A DNA stretch of 56,420 nt, from assembly GCA_947631595.1 (NCBI GenBank), contig CANRLZ010000008.1:1-56420 (forward strand). Reading direction: 5' to 3'. Made by a program: the position numbers and the translations under genes. The stretch is from an uncultured Oscillospiraceae bacterium (GTDB lineage: Bacteria > Bacillota > Clostridia > Oscillospirales > Oscillospiraceae). The notes under the pieces are model-generated. The model was given only the letters and a program-made list of their open reading frames with translations. It made no database searches and was not told where the DNA came from. Shown one piece after another: positions 1 through 9,802 of the stretch. Numbering within the stretch: position 1 is the stretch's first letter; the number at the start of each line of letters is the position of its first letter.

Positions 1-2
1 TT

Positions 3-356
3 TTATTTGGATCGGGGCCGACAGAGCAGGGCCACGCACAGGGCGAAGAAGATGGCCGCGCCCACCCCGCCGGCGGTGGTGGTGAGCGGGCCGGTGAAGA
101 CCCCCAGCCAGCCCTTTTCCGCCACCGCCCGGGCGACGCCCCGGGCCAGGGAGTAGCCAAAGCCGGTGAGGGGCACCGTGGCCCCCGCCCCGGCCCAGTC
201 CACCAGCTTGGGGTAGACCCCCACGGCGGTGAGGAACACGCCGGTCACCACATAGGTGGTCAGGATGCGGGCGGGGGTGAGTTTGGTCTTGTCGATGAGG
301 ATCTGGCCGATGAGGCACAGCACCCCGCCGCAGAGAAAGGCTTTCACATATTCCAT
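3..356 (-). CDS. spoVAE: Stage V sporulation protein AE (SpoVAE/SpoVAEB)
   Basis: This is a 117-residue hydrophobic protein with several membrane segments and a basic C-terminus ending CRPRSK. The family forms part of the SpoVA channel that moves Ca-dipicolinic acid into the forespore and out again on germination. The ATG at 354-356 follows a GAGGTG-type ribosome site, and the gene starts two bases after the spoVAD stop, so the two are co-transcribed. The TAA stop lies at the extreme left edge, so the gene is complete. The family call comes from the membrane pattern and the position directly after spoVAD. Confidence 0.9.
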   Translation of the reverse strand: MEYVKAFLCGGVLCLIGQILIDKTKLTPARILTTYVVTGVFLTAVGVYPKLVDWAGAGATVPLTGFGYSLARGVARAVAEKGWLGVFTGPLTTTAGGVGAAIFFALCVALLCRPRSK

Positions 357-358
357 AG

Positions 359-1366
359 TCACACCTCGATGCTCACCGCATGGGCGATGGAGGGAATGGA
401 CTCCCCCTGCTGGGTGGAGGTGGGGCTGAGCAGCGCCCCGGTGGGGCAGAACAGGATGCGCCGCAGCGTCCCCTCCGCCATCTGCCGCAGGAGGTAGCCG
501 TTCAAAACGCTCCCGGCGCAGCCGCAGCCGGAGCCGCCGCTGTGGACGTCCTGCTTGGCGAGGTCGTAGAGGAGCAGCCCGCAGTCGTTGTGGCAGCCGG
601 AGAGGTCCAGGCCCTCGTCGCCGGTGAGTTCCAGCAGGATCTCCCGGCCCAGCTTGCCCAGGTCGCCGGTGACCACCAGGTCGTAGTAGTCGGGCGTCAG
701 TCCGGTCTCCCGGAAATGGGCCAGGAGGGTGTCCGCCGCCGCGGGCGCCATAGCAGCTCCCATGTTGTTGGCGTCCTTGATGCCCTTGTCCACCACCCGC
801 CCCACGGTGACGTGGGTCACCCGTGGGCCGACGCCCTGGGCGGAGAGGATGGCGCAGCCCGCGGCGGTGGCGGTCCACTGGGCGGTGGGCGTGCGCTGGC
901 CGCCGTAGGCCAGGGGGTTGCGGTACTGCCGCTCGGCGGTGCAGAAGTGGGAGGAGGTCACCGCCGCCGCCGTCCGGGCGCCCCCGCCGTCGATGAGCAG
1001 GGCGGCCAGGGCCACCGACTCCCCCATGGTGGAGCAGGCGCCGTACAGCCCCAAAAAGGGCACCTGGCTCTCCCGTGCGGCGAAGGAGGAGGAGATGCAC
1101 TGGTTCAGCAGGTCGCCCGCCAGCAGAAAGTCCAGCGCCTCCGCCTCTCTGCCCCACTTCTTCAGGGCGAGCTGGAGCGCCAGCTGCTGCATCTTGCACT
1201 CCGCCTTTTCCCAGCTCTTCTCCCCGAAGGTGTCGTCGGCGGTGAGGTGGTCGAAGTACCGCCGCAGCGGCCCCTCCCCCTCTTTTTTGCCCCCCACGGC
1301 GGCGTGGGCGGCGATGCAGACCGGCCGTTCCAGCTCCACCGTCTGCCGTCCCAGGCGTTTTGCCAT
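359..1366 (-). CDS. spoVAD: Stage V sporulation protein AD (SpoVAD)
   Basis: SpoVAD is a thiolase-fold protein that binds dipicolinic acid on the outer face of the spore inner membrane and works with the SpoVA membrane subunits. The 335-residue product has the family opening (LGRQTVELERPVCI) and full length. I chose the ATG at 1366 because AAGGAG lies nine bases upstream. A TTG at 1375 would overlap that site. The gene is directly followed by spoVAE. The usual upstream partner spoVAC is not present on the 5' side, where an unrelated divergent gene is found, so spoVAC must lie elsewhere. Confidence 0.93.
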   Translation of the reverse strand: MAKRLGRQTVELERPVCIAAHAAVGGKKEGEGPLRRYFDHLTADDTFGEKSWEKAECKMQQLALQLALKKWGREAEALDFLLAGDLLNQCISSSFAARESQVPFLGLYGACSTMGESVALAALLIDGGGARTAAAVTSSHFCTAERQYRNPLAYGGQRTPTAQWTATAAGCAILSAQGVGPRVTHVTVGRVVDKGIKDANNMGAAMAPAAADTLLAHFRETGLTPDYYDLVVTGDLGKLGREILLELTGDEGLDLSGCHNDCGLLLYDLAKQDVHSGGSGCGCAGSVLNGYLLRQMAEGTLRRILFCPTGALLSPTSTQQGESIPSIAHAVSIEV

Positions 1367-1393
1367 CGTTCTCAACTCCTTGTTTTCTCCCCC

Positions 1394-1423
1394 TAGACTG
1401 CCCCTTCCCGAAAAAAATTATGC
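1394..1423 (-). promoter_or_regulatory. Candidate sigma-G promoter for spoVAD-spoVAE
   Basis: Reading on the minus strand, GCATA is followed after 18 bases by CAGTCTA. This resembles the forespore sigma-G pattern (GNATA, 17-18 bases, CATNNTA) and fits the expected forespore expression of spoVA genes. The -10 has one mismatch. Confidence 0.45.
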
Positions 1424-1441
1424 GTCCGGCAAAAATTTCTC

Positions 1442-1470
1442 TTGCAATTTGGAAAAGAAAATGTTACAAT
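1442..1470 (+). promoter_or_regulatory. Sigma-A-type promoter
   Basis: TTGCAA and TACAAT are separated by 17 bases, 57 bases before the start of the secreted C39-like gene. Confidence 0.6.
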
Positions 1471-1526
1471 AAATGACAAATTCATGGCGACGATGGTTTC
1501 AGAGCAGTTACAAAGGAGAAGCAAGA

Positions 1527-2648
1527 ATGAAGAAGCGGTTGCTAAGTTTGTTTTTGACGCTGATTTTGGCCCTGGGGGCCTTTCCCACGTTCGCCGCCGC
1601 CGCGGACATCAACGGCTCCGGCGTTTTCGCCCAGCAGCAGGGCCGCAGCACCTGCACCCTGGCCTCCACGGCCATGATGCTCCGGCGCAAGGCCATCGTG
1701 GACGCCGACGCCGACTGGGCTTCCATCACCGAGTCCTCCGTCCGCAAGGTCGCCTGGTCCGGCGGGCTGGCCTGGAACTTTACATATAAGGGTATGCACG
1801 TGTCCGTGATGCGCCGCAACAGCGGCTGGGCCGGTTCCTCCCTGGCCTCCAAGCGCCAGGCGCTCATCGACCTGCTGGCCGCCCATCCCGAGGGCGTCGT
1901 GGCCTACGCCACCTCCCAGCCCCACGCCGTTCTGCTCACCGATTACGACGCCAACACCGGCACCTTCTACTGCTGCGACCCCGCCCCCTACTACTGCTGC
2001 GGGCGCACCCCCCTGACCAACAGCTCCCTCCGGGGCGGCAGCCAGGACGGCATCCTCAAGAACATCAGCCAGCTCTGGTACGTCGCCTCCGGCGTCTCCA
2101 GCGGCGCCGGCACGGACGCCGCCGCCGTGGCCGCCAAGGCCGCCGCGGAGGCCGCCAAAGCCGCCGCTGAGGCCGCCGCCAAGGCCGCGGAGGAGCCTGT
2201 GGTGGAAGAGCCTCCCATGGCCCGGGAGGCCACCAAGACGGTGCAGATCAACGACAAGTCCGTCCAGCTGAACATGTACGCCCTCACCGATGAGAACGGC
2301 AACGACGTCAACTACGTCATGCTCCGGGATCTGGCCCAGGCGCTCGTCGGCACCCCCGCCCAGTTCAACGTGGGCTACAACGGCAAGGTGACCCTCACCA
2401 CCCGCATCCCCTACCTCTCCCTGGACAGCGCCGACTCCCCCTTCTCCGGCGACCAGCCCTACACCGCCCCGGAGACGGAGACCCTGGTGGACGATGAACC
2501 CACCAAGCTGGACGTCATCCAGCTCACCGACGAGCAGGGCGGCGGCTACCTCTTCTACAACCTCCGGGACCTGGGCGACGTGCTGGGCTATGAAGTCAAC
2601 TGGGACGCCCGGGCCGGCATCTGCCTGAACACCAAAACCGCTCTGTAA
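1527..2648 (+). CDS. Secreted C39-peptidase-like protein with copper amine oxidase-like C-terminal domain
   Basis: The 373-residue product starts with a classical signal peptide (MKKRLLSLFLTLILALGAFP...FAAA). Next comes a papain-like C39-type region with Q..STCTLAS as the putative Cys site, PHAVLLTDYD as the His region and a later CDPA. An Ala/Lys/Glu-rich helical linker (about residues 195-225) follows. The C-terminal half contains LRDLAQAL and LRDLGDVLGY motifs typical of copper amine oxidase N-terminal-like (stalk) domains. The ATG at 1527 has AAAGGAGAA eight bases upstream. It is a monocistron with its own promoter and terminator. The protein probably acts outside the cell; its substrate is unknown. 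Confidence 0.75.
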   Translation: MKKRLLSLFLTLILALGAFPTFAAAADINGSGVFAQQQGRSTCTLASTAMMLRRKAIVDADADWASITESSVRKVAWSGGLAWNFTYKGMHVSVMRRNSGWAGSSLASKRQALIDLLAAHPEGVVAYATSQPHAVLLTDYDANTGTFYCCDPAPYYCCGRTPLTNSSLRGGSQDGILKNISQLWYVASGVSSGAGTDAAAVAAKAAAEAAKAAAEAAAKAAEEPVVEEPPMAREATKTVQINDKSVQLNMYALTDENGNDVNYVMLRDLAQALVGTPAQFNVGYNGKVTLTTRIPYLSLDSADSPFSGDQPYTAPETETLVDDEPTKLDVIQLTDEQGGGYLFYNLRDLGDVLGYEVNWDARAGICLNTKTAL

Positions 2649-2654
2649 GACACC

Positions 2655-2687
2655 CCCCGGCGGGCAGACGCGCCCGCCGGGGTTTTT
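2655..2687 (+). terminator. Rho-independent terminator
   Basis: An 11-bp perfect GC stem (CCCCGGCGGGC and its complement) with a 6-base loop is followed by TTTTT, just after the C39-like gene. Confidence 0.85.
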
Positions 2688-2782
2688 GTCCTTTCAGGGG
2701 AAATTCGAAGCGCCCGCCTCTTCCCTTTCGGGGGAAAATCGTGTAGAATAGGGTATGCAAACCAAGCGAAGAAGGGATCCTT

Positions 2783-3520
2783 TTGTTTTTTGAGACGACC
2801 TACGCCGTGGACAGCCACAGCCTGGACTGCTTCAACTACTGCCGCGCCTCCGCCCTGCTGGGATATCTCCAGGACGCCGCCGGGCTGGCCGCCGGGGAGT
2901 TCGGCGCCACCAACGTGGAGATGGTGCGGCGCTATAACCACTGCTGGATGGTGGTGCGCACCCGGTTCACCCTGGACCGCCCCCTGGGCTGGGAGGACAG
3001 ACTGACCCTGCGCACCTGGCACCGGGGCGGGGAGAAGCCGCTGATGTACCGGGACTTTGATTTCCTGGTGGACGGAAAACCCGTGGGCAGGGCGCTCTCC
3101 ATCTGGACGCTGGTGAACCTGGAGGACCGGTCCATCACCCGGCCCAACCACTTCCCCCAGTTCCTGGGCACCGACGGCGGCACCCTCATCCGGGACACCA
3201 AGCTCCCCCGGCTGAAGCTCCCCGGCGACCTCGCCCCCGTGGGGACGCGGGCGCTCTATTACAGCGACACCGACGCCAACGGCCACGTGAACAACACCCG
3301 CTACGCCGACTTCTTCTGCGACGCCGCCGGGCTGCAAAACGCCCCGGCCGGCTCCTTCGTCCGGGAGATGCACATCGACTACCTCCGGGAGTGCCGGGCG
3401 GGCGGCTCCCTCTCCCTGCTGCTGGGGCGGGACGGCGAGACGACCTACGTCCTGGGCCAGGACGACCAGGGGGAGGCGAAATTTCAGGGCAGCATGGTCT
3501 TGGGGCAAGTTTCCCCTTGA
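2783..3520 (+). CDS. Acyl-ACP thioesterase
   Basis: The 245-residue protein has the double hot-dog layout of bacterial acyl-ACP thioesterases (FatA/FatB-like). These release fatty acids from acyl carrier protein in the cytosol. The N-terminal hot dog begins FETTYAVDSHSLDCFNYCRASALLGYLQ, and the second carries YSDTDANGHVNNTRYADF, with the Asn/His pair expected near the active site. The start is a TTG at 2783 preceded by GAAGGGA. No ATG gives the conserved N-terminus. A weak sigma-A-like -10 (TAGAAT) is at 2744-2749. The stop overlaps the guaB promoter. Confidence 0.85.
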   Translation: MFFETTYAVDSHSLDCFNYCRASALLGYLQDAAGLAAGEFGATNVEMVRRYNHCWMVVRTRFTLDRPLGWEDRLTLRTWHRGGEKPLMYRDFDFLVDGKPVGRALSIWTLVNLEDRSITRPNHFPQFLGTDGGTLIRDTKLPRLKLPGDLAPVGTRALYYSDTDANGHVNNTRYADFFCDAAGLQNAPAGSFVREMHIDYLRECRAGGSLSLLLGRDGETTYVLGQDDQGEAKFQGSMVLGQVSP

Positions 3521-3545
3521 CTTTTCCCCGGCTAAATCGTAAAAT
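3517..3545 (+). promoter_or_regulatory. Sigma-A promoter of guaB
   Basis: TTGACT and TAAAAT are separated by 17 bases. The -35 overlaps the stop codon of the thioesterase gene. Confidence 0.7.
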
Positions 3546-3551
3546 GGATGA

Positions 3552-5060
<1,509 letters not shown>

Positions 5061-5074
5061 GTTTTCCAACAGAC

Positions 5075-5104
5075 AAAAAGCGCCCCCGGCGGGGGCGCTT
5101 TTTT
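5075..5104 (+). terminator. Rho-independent terminator of guaB
   Basis: A 13-bp stem (AAAAAGCGCCCCC and complement) has a 3-base loop and a T run. The flanking A run makes it usable on both strands. Confidence 0.9.
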
Positions 5105-5145
5105 CACGGGGTCGCGGGTCGTTTCCGCCTGTTTTCTCAGATGCG

Positions 5146-5180
5146 AAAACCCCGGCGAGCTGTGCTCGCCGGGGTTTTTT
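5146..5180 (-). terminator. Bidirectional terminator between guaB and the zinc-ribbon gene
   Basis: A 15-bp perfect stem (AAAACCCCGGCGAGC) with a TGT loop is flanked by A and T runs. It ends the minus-strand zinc-ribbon transcript and backs up the guaB terminator. Confidence 0.85.
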
Positions 5181-5202
5181 ACGAGGGGGTCAGGTTTTCG
5201 CG

Positions 5203-5502
5203 TTACTCCTCCACGGGAGCCTCGCCGCCCTGCTCGCGCAGCTTGGCAAAGCACTCAGAGCAGTAGACGGGACGGTCGGTCTTGGGTTCGAAGGGAACCC
5301 GGGCTTCCTTGCCGCAGGCGGCACAGGTAGCGGTGAAGTACTCACGGGGACCGCGGGCAGCGGCCTTGCGCGCGTCGCGGCAAGCCTTGCAGCGCTGAGG
5401 CTCGTTCTGGAAGCCGCGCTCGGCGTAGAACTCCTGCTCGCCGGCGGTGAACACGAATTCCTGGCCACATTCCTTGCAGATGAGTGTCTTGTCTTCGTAC
5501 AT
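5203..5502 (-). CDS. Small zinc-ribbon protein (CxxC-x17-CxxC type)
   Basis: The 99-residue protein has two treble-clef-like zinc sites. The first is CKECGQEF with the matching pair CKACRDAR, the second CAACGKEA with CSECFAKL. This is the probable zinc-ribbon (zf-trcl) family of short Firmicute proteins, which has no firm function. Nucleic-acid binding is a guess from the fold. The ATG is at 5500-5502 with AGAGAGGG upstream. It is a monocistron bounded by a bidirectional terminator. Confidence 0.75.
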   Translation of the reverse strand: MYEDKTLICKECGQEFVFTAGEQEFYAERGFQNEPQRCKACRDARKAAARGPREYFTATCAACGKEARVPFEPKTDRPVYCSECFAKLREQGGEAPVEE

Positions 5503-5602
5503 GGTGATAACCCTCTCTTTGTTGCCCTGGCCCGAACGGAAAAACCAAATCGTGCTGGGACGAAATAATATGTGTATCCAGCTTCCGCTGAATTCACCGA
5601 AG

Positions 5603-6175
5603 TCAGGGCCGCGCCAGCTTCCTGCGGATGCGCTGGACGGCGTTGTCCACGCTCTTGGCGGACCGATGGGTGGCCCGGGCGATCTCGTGGTAGGAGAGGC
5701 CGTTCAAATAGTGGACCAAGATCTCCCGCTCCAGGGGGGAGAGCGTGCGCTTCAGCCGCCGGAGGTCCTCCGCCCGATCCTCTTGGGCGATAAGCAGCTC
5801 CTCCGGGCCTGGGGGCGCCGTGAGGTTCTGCTCCACGCTGTCCTGCTCCCAGGAGAGGGAGGTGTTCAGCGCGGAGTGCTTCGCCCGCGCCGCGGAGCGC
5901 ACCGCCGAGCGAAGGCGGTTGCGGATGCAGACCTGGGCGAAGGTGGCGAAGGAGGCGTCCCGGTCGGGCCGGAACTCCCGGATGGCGTCCAGCAAGCCGA
6001 GAAAGCCCTCCTGGGTCAGATCCTCGCTGTCTCCCCCCGCCAGAAACAGGGGGCGGGCACAGGCCCGGACGGTGCGGCTGTAACGCAGGATCAGGGCCTC
6101 CTGCGCGTCCCGGTCGCCCGCGGCGGCCAGGCTTTGGAGCGTTCCGTCGGGCAAAGTGTTCCAGTTCGTGGTCAT
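5603..6175 (-). CDS. sigH: SigH-like RNA polymerase sigma factor
   Basis: The 190-residue sigma-70 family factor has region 2 (LILRYSRTVRACARPLFLAGGDSEDLTQEGFLGLLDAIREF) and region 4 (LSPLEREILVHYLNGLSYHEIARATHRS with VDNAVQRIRRKL). It matches the SigH group, which starts sporulation in Firmicutes. I chose the ATG at 6175 because GAGGAG lies eight bases upstream. An upstream in-frame extension lacks a ribosome site and would include the promoter. The factor may be SigH itself or a close paralogue. Confidence 0.82.
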   Translation of the reverse strand: MTTNWNTLPDGTLQSLAAAGDRDAQEALILRYSRTVRACARPLFLAGGDSEDLTQEGFLGLLDAIREFRPDRDASFATFAQVCIRNRLRSAVRSAARAKHSALNTSLSWEQDSVEQNLTAPPGPEELLIAQEDRAEDLRRLKRTLSPLEREILVHYLNGLSYHEIARATHRSAKSVDNAVQRIRRKLARP

Positions 6176-6202
6176 TTGTCCGCTCCTCAAGTACTCTGAG
6201 TT

Positions 6203-6232
6203 ATTATAGTATAACTCCAGCGGGGCTGTCAA
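6203..6232 (-). promoter_or_regulatory. Consensus sigma-A promoter of the sigH-like gene
   Basis: Perfect TTGACA and TATAAT are separated by 18 bases on the minus strand, about 28 bases before the start codon. Confidence 0.85.
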
Positions 6233-6300
6233 GGGTTTATGCAAAATTATTTATCAAAGCCCCACAGCCTCTTTATTTTTGTGATATATGACAAAGTTTG

Positions 6301-7656
6301 TTACAGCTGCTCCACCAGATGGGCCAGCTCGTGGGCCACGGCGTCCGCCTGGGCCTGCTCGGTGGCCTCCACCATCACCCGGATCAGCGGCTCGGTGCCG
6401 GAGGGGCGGATGAGGACGCGGCCGGTGTTGTCCAGCTCCGCCTGGGCCTTGTCCACCGCGTCCTGGAGGGTCTGGGAGGCCATGATGGCGTCCTTCTTCT
6501 CCTTGGAGTCCACCTGGACGTTCACCAGCGTCTGGGGGTAGCGCTTGCACATCCCGGCCAGCTCGGAGATCTTCCCGGCGGGGGACTGGGCGAAGACGGC
6601 CAGGAGCTGGAGGGCGGTGAGTTCCCCGTCGCCGGTGGTGGTGTAGCGGCGGAAAATGGTGTGGCCGGACTGCTCGCCGCCCAGGAGGAAACCGCCCCGC
6701 TCCATCTCCTCCAAAACGTTGCGGTCGCCCACGGGGGTACAGCCCATGGTCAGGCCGTGCTCCTTGCAGAAAAGGCGCAGGCCCAGGTTGCTCATGACGG
6801 TGGCCACGATGGTGTTCCGGGGCAGCTCCCCCCGGCTGAGCAGGTCCAGCCCGCAGATGGCCAGCACCTGGTCGCCGTCGATGAGTTCGCCGGTCTCGTC
6901 CACCGCCAGGCAGCGGTCGGCGTCGCCGTCGAAGGCGATGCCCAGGTCATAGTCCCCCTCCCGCACCTTCTGAGCCAGGACCTCCATGTGGGTGGAGCCG
7001 CAGCCCCGGTTGATGTTGGTGCCGTCGGGCTGGGCGTGGATGACGTCGAACTTCAGCTTGTCGAAGCGGGCGAAGAGCCGAGGGGCGGTGGCGGAGGCGG
7101 CGCCGTTGGCGCAGTCCACCAGCACCCGGAGGCCGGCGAAATCGGAGTGGACAGTGGAGACCAGGTGGTCGATGTACGCCTCGCTCTCCCGCTGGTCGGC
7201 CTCGATCATGCGGCCCAGCTCCCCGTGGGTCTTCCGGGGGATCTCGCCGTGGTTCAGGATCAAGTCCTCGATCTCCCCCTCCAACTGGTCGGAGAGCTTG
7301 AAGCCCTGGCCGTTGAAGATCTTGATGCCGTTGTGCTCAAAGGAGTTGTGGGAGGCGGAGATGACGATGCCGGCGTCGGCGTGGTTGCGGATGGTGGCGA
7401 AGGCCACGCCGGGGGTGGGGATCACCCCCAGCCGCAGCACGTCCGCCCCGGCGGAGCAGAGGCCGGCCACCAGGGCGGCCTCCAGGAGGTCGGAGGAGAT
7501 GCGGGTGTCCTTGCCGATGGTGAAGAGGGGCCGTCCCCCCTGCTTTTCCCGAGCCAGAACGGCGGCGGCGGCCAGGCCCACCTGGTAGGCCAGCTCCCCG
7601 TCCAGTCCGGCGTTCACCACGCCGCGGATGCCGTCAGTGCCAAAAAGTTTTCCCAT
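6301..7656 (-). CDS. glmM: Phosphoglucosamine mutase
   Basis: GlmM converts glucosamine-6-phosphate to glucosamine-1-phosphate for peptidoglycan precursor synthesis. The 451-residue protein opens GKLFGTDGIRGVVN. It has the phosphoserine loop ISASHNSFEHNGIKIF at about residue 100, the metal-binding loop FDGDADRC, and the C-terminal phosphate-binding RPSGTEPLIRVM. The ATG at 7656 has AAGGAAGG upstream. The gene lies just downstream of ruvB on the same strand, with a 42-base gap. Confidence 0.97.
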   Translation of the reverse strand: MGKLFGTDGIRGVVNAGLDGELAYQVGLAAAAVLAREKQGGRPLFTIGKDTRISSDLLEAALVAGLCSAGADVLRLGVIPTPGVAFATIRNHADAGIVISASHNSFEHNGIKIFNGQGFKLSDQLEGEIEDLILNHGEIPRKTHGELGRMIEADQRESEAYIDHLVSTVHSDFAGLRVLVDCANGAASATAPRLFARFDKLKFDVIHAQPDGTNINRGCGSTHMEVLAQKVREGDYDLGIAFDGDADRCLAVDETGELIDGDQVLAICGLDLLSRGELPRNTIVATVMSNLGLRLFCKEHGLTMGCTPVGDRNVLEEMERGGFLLGGEQSGHTIFRRYTTTGDGELTALQLLAVFAQSPAGKISELAGMCKRYPQTLVNVQVDSKEKKDAIMASQTLQDAVDKAQAELDNTGRVLIRPSGTEPLIRVMVEATEQAQADAVAHELAHLVEQL

Positions 7657-7698
7657 GGAAACCTTCCTTTCTCTCTCGCGGACCGGGGGCGGTCCGGG

Positions 7699-8754
7699 TC
7701 ATAGGGACATCTGGTCCAGGCCGCTCCCCGCCGGGGGCGTCAGGCCGAGGTGCTGGTACGCCCTGGGGGTGACGCAGCGGCCCCGAGGGGTGCGGGTGAG
7801 AAAGCCCATCTGCATGAGATACGGCTCGTACACGTCCTCCAGGGTCACCGCTTCCTCGTTGATGGTGGCCGCCAGGGTCTCCAGACCCACCGGGCCGCCG
7901 CCGTAGTGCTGGATGATGGAGCCAAGCATCCGCCGGTCGATGGCGTCCAGGCCCAGGTCGTCCACCTCCAGGGCGGTGAGGGCGGCGTCGGCGGCGGACT
8001 GGGTGATGACGCCGGAGCCTTTCACCTGGGCGAAGTCCCGCACCCGGCGGAGCATCCGGTTGGCGATGCGGGGGGTGCCCCGGCTGCGCCGGGCGATCTC
8101 CATGGCGCCCTCCGTCTCGATGGGGGCGTCCAGAATGCCCGCCGAGCGCAGGACGATCTGGCTCAGCTCCTCCGGGGTGTACAGCTCCAGGCGTAAAGTC
8201 ACCCCGAAGCGATCCCGCAACGGGGCGGAGAGCTGACCGGCCCGTGTGGTGGCGCCGATCAAGGTGAACCTGGGCAGGTCCAGGCGGATGGAGTTGGCGG
8301 AGGGGCCTTTGCCGATGATAATGTCGATGGCGTAGTCCTCCATGGCGGGGTATAGGATCTCCTCCACCGAGCGGTTGAGCCGGTGGATCTCGTCCACAAA
8401 GAGGATGTCGTTCTCCTGGAGGTTGGTCAGCAGGGCAGCCAGGTCGCCGGGCTTTTCGATGGCCGGGCCGGAGGTGATGCGGATGTTCACCCCCATCTCG
8501 TTGGCGATGATGCCGGACAGGGTGGTCTTGCCCAGGCCGGGTGGGCCGTGGAGCAGGACGTGGTCCAGGGCCTCCCCCCGGAGCTTGGCGGCCTGGATGA
8601 AGACACGCAGGTTCTCCTTGGCCTTGCTCTGGCCGATGTACTCCGCCAGGGTCTTGGGCCGCAGGGAGTACTCCCCCTCGTCCTCCCGCAGGAGGGAGGT
8701 GGTCACAAGAGGCTCCTGGGTCTCAAAGCCGCTCTCGGAAAAGTCGATGCTCAC
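7699..8754 (-). CDS. ruvB: Holliday junction branch migration helicase RuvB
   Basis: RuvB is the hexameric AAA+ motor that drives branch migration with RuvA. The 351-residue protein has Walker A ([10 protein letters not shown]), Walker B (LFVDEIHRL), sensor 1 (LIGATTRAG), the arginine-finger region (LRDRFG) and the C-terminal winged helix ending [16 protein letters not shown]. The start is a GTG at 8754 preceded by AAAGGA, since no ATG fits the conserved N-terminus. The ruvA gene lies upstream, but a lipoprotein gene separates the two. Confidence 0.97.
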   Translation of the reverse strand: MSIDFSESGFETQEPLVTTSLLREDEGEYSLRPKTLAEYIGQSKAKENLRVFIQAAKLRGEALDHVLLHGPPGLGKTTLSGIIANEMGVNIRITSGPAIEKPGDLAALLTNLQENDILFVDEIHRLNRSVEEILYPAMEDYAIDIIIGKGPSANSIRLDLPRFTLIGATTRAGQLSAPLRDRFGVTLRLELYTPEELSQIVLRSAGILDAPIETEGAMEIARRSRGTPRIANRMLRRVRDFAQVKGSGVITQSAADAALTALEVDDLGLDAIDRRMLGSIIQHYGGGPVGLETLAATINEEAVTLEDVYEPYLMQMGFLTRTPRGRCVTPRAYQHLGLTPPAGSGLDQMSL

Positions 8755-8785
8755 GCCGTCACATCCTTTCCACGGGGAATGGGGG

Positions 8786-9154
8786 TCAATACCCCTGGGT
8801 AAGGGTCAGCTCATAGGTCGCGCCGTCCTCCACGGGGGTGGAGTCCACCCCGGTGTTCACCTGCTGGCCGCCCTTGGTGAGGCACCACCACTGCTCTTTC
8901 TCCCCGTCGGCGGTCTCCCCGTCCACGGTGGTGACAAAGAGGCCGTAGGCGCCCTCCTCCCCTTCAATAACGCCCTCCTCGGTGAGGGCTTCCCCCAGGG
9001 TCTCCCGGGTGGTGGTCAGGTCCATGGTCACCGCCGCGCCGTCCCCGTGGACGACCTGGAGGGTGAAGGCGGCCTCCTTCCCCCCGCCGGAACAGGCGGC
9101 CAGGGCCAGGAGCAAAGCGGCCACCAGCAGGGCCGCGACAACGCGTTTTTTCAT
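8786..9154 (-). CDS. DUF4430-type lipoprotein between ruvA and ruvB
   Basis: The 122-residue protein has a lipoprotein signal ([29 protein letters not shown] lipobox). A short extracellular domain follows, with the pattern of DUF4430 (transcobalamin-C-terminal-like): a GEAL-type segment, [11 protein letters not shown] and WWCLTKGG. The ATG at 9154 is used with GAGGG inside the end of ruvA, so translation is coupled to ruvA. The ligand is unknown. Its place inside the ruv operon is unusual. Confidence 0.75.
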   Translation of the reverse strand: MKKRVVAALLVAALLLALAACSGGGKEAAFTLQVVHGDGAAVTMDLTTTRETLGEALTEEGVIEGEEGAYGLFVTTVDGETADGEKEQWWCLTKGGQQVNTGVDSTPVEDGATYELTLTQGY

Positions 9155-9165
9155 CACAAAGTCCC

Positions 9166-9771
9166 TCACTTTACCATTTTCTTCAGGGCCTGGCGGACGA
9201 TCTCCTCCAGGGGCAGGGCGTCCAGGTCCAGGCCCTTCAGGGCCAGGGCCACCTCCTGGGAGGAGTAGCCCAGCACGGCCAGGGCGGCGGCGGCCTCGCT
9301 GGCCTTGTTCTGGGGGATGACGGTCACGCCGGTGCCGCCGTAGCTCTCCCCGCCGGGGGTGGGGAGCTGGCCCTTGGCCAGCTTGTCCTTCAGCTCCAGA
9401 ATGACCCGCTGGGCGATCTTCTTGCCCACCCCCTGGGCGGCGGTAAGCGCCCGCTCGTCCCCGGTGATGATGGCGGAGGCCAGGCCCTCGGGGGTGGCGG
9501 CGGAGAGGATGGACAGCGCCGCCTTTGGCCCCACCCCGGAGACCCCCAGGAGCATCTCAAAGCAGTTGCGCTCGTTCTCCGTATAGAACCCGTACAGCTC
9601 CATGGCGTCCTCCCGGACGTTGAGGTATGTATAGAGCTTGGCCGCCTTGCCCCGCTCCAGGTGGGACAGGGTGTTCTGGGTGGTGCGGCAGGCGTAGCCC
9701 ACGCCGCCGCAGTCGATCACGGCCAGGTACGGCCCCACATGGGCCACCGGCCCCTGGACATAGTAAAACAT
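9166..9771 (-). CDS. ruvA: Holliday junction DNA-binding protein RuvA
   Basis: RuvA binds four-way junctions as a tetramer and loads RuvB. The 201-residue protein has an N-terminal OB fold (MFYYVQGPVAHVGPYLAVIDCGGVGYAC). Helix-hairpin-helix motifs follow (LLGVSGVGPKAALSIL and LTAAQGVGKKIAQRVILELKDK), and a C-terminal domain III binds RuvB. The ATG is at 9769-9771. It sits downstream of ruvC with a short gap. Confidence 0.96.
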   Translation of the reverse strand: MFYYVQGPVAHVGPYLAVIDCGGVGYACRTTQNTLSHLERGKAAKLYTYLNVREDAMELYGFYTENERNCFEMLLGVSGVGPKAALSILSAATPEGLASAIITGDERALTAAQGVGKKIAQRVILELKDKLAKGQLPTPGGESYGGTGVTVIPQNKASEAAAALAVLGYSSQEVALALKGLDLDALPLEEIVRQALKKMVK

Positions 9772-9802
9772 AGCAGGCTCTCCCCTCTCTCCGGCGCGTC
9801 CC

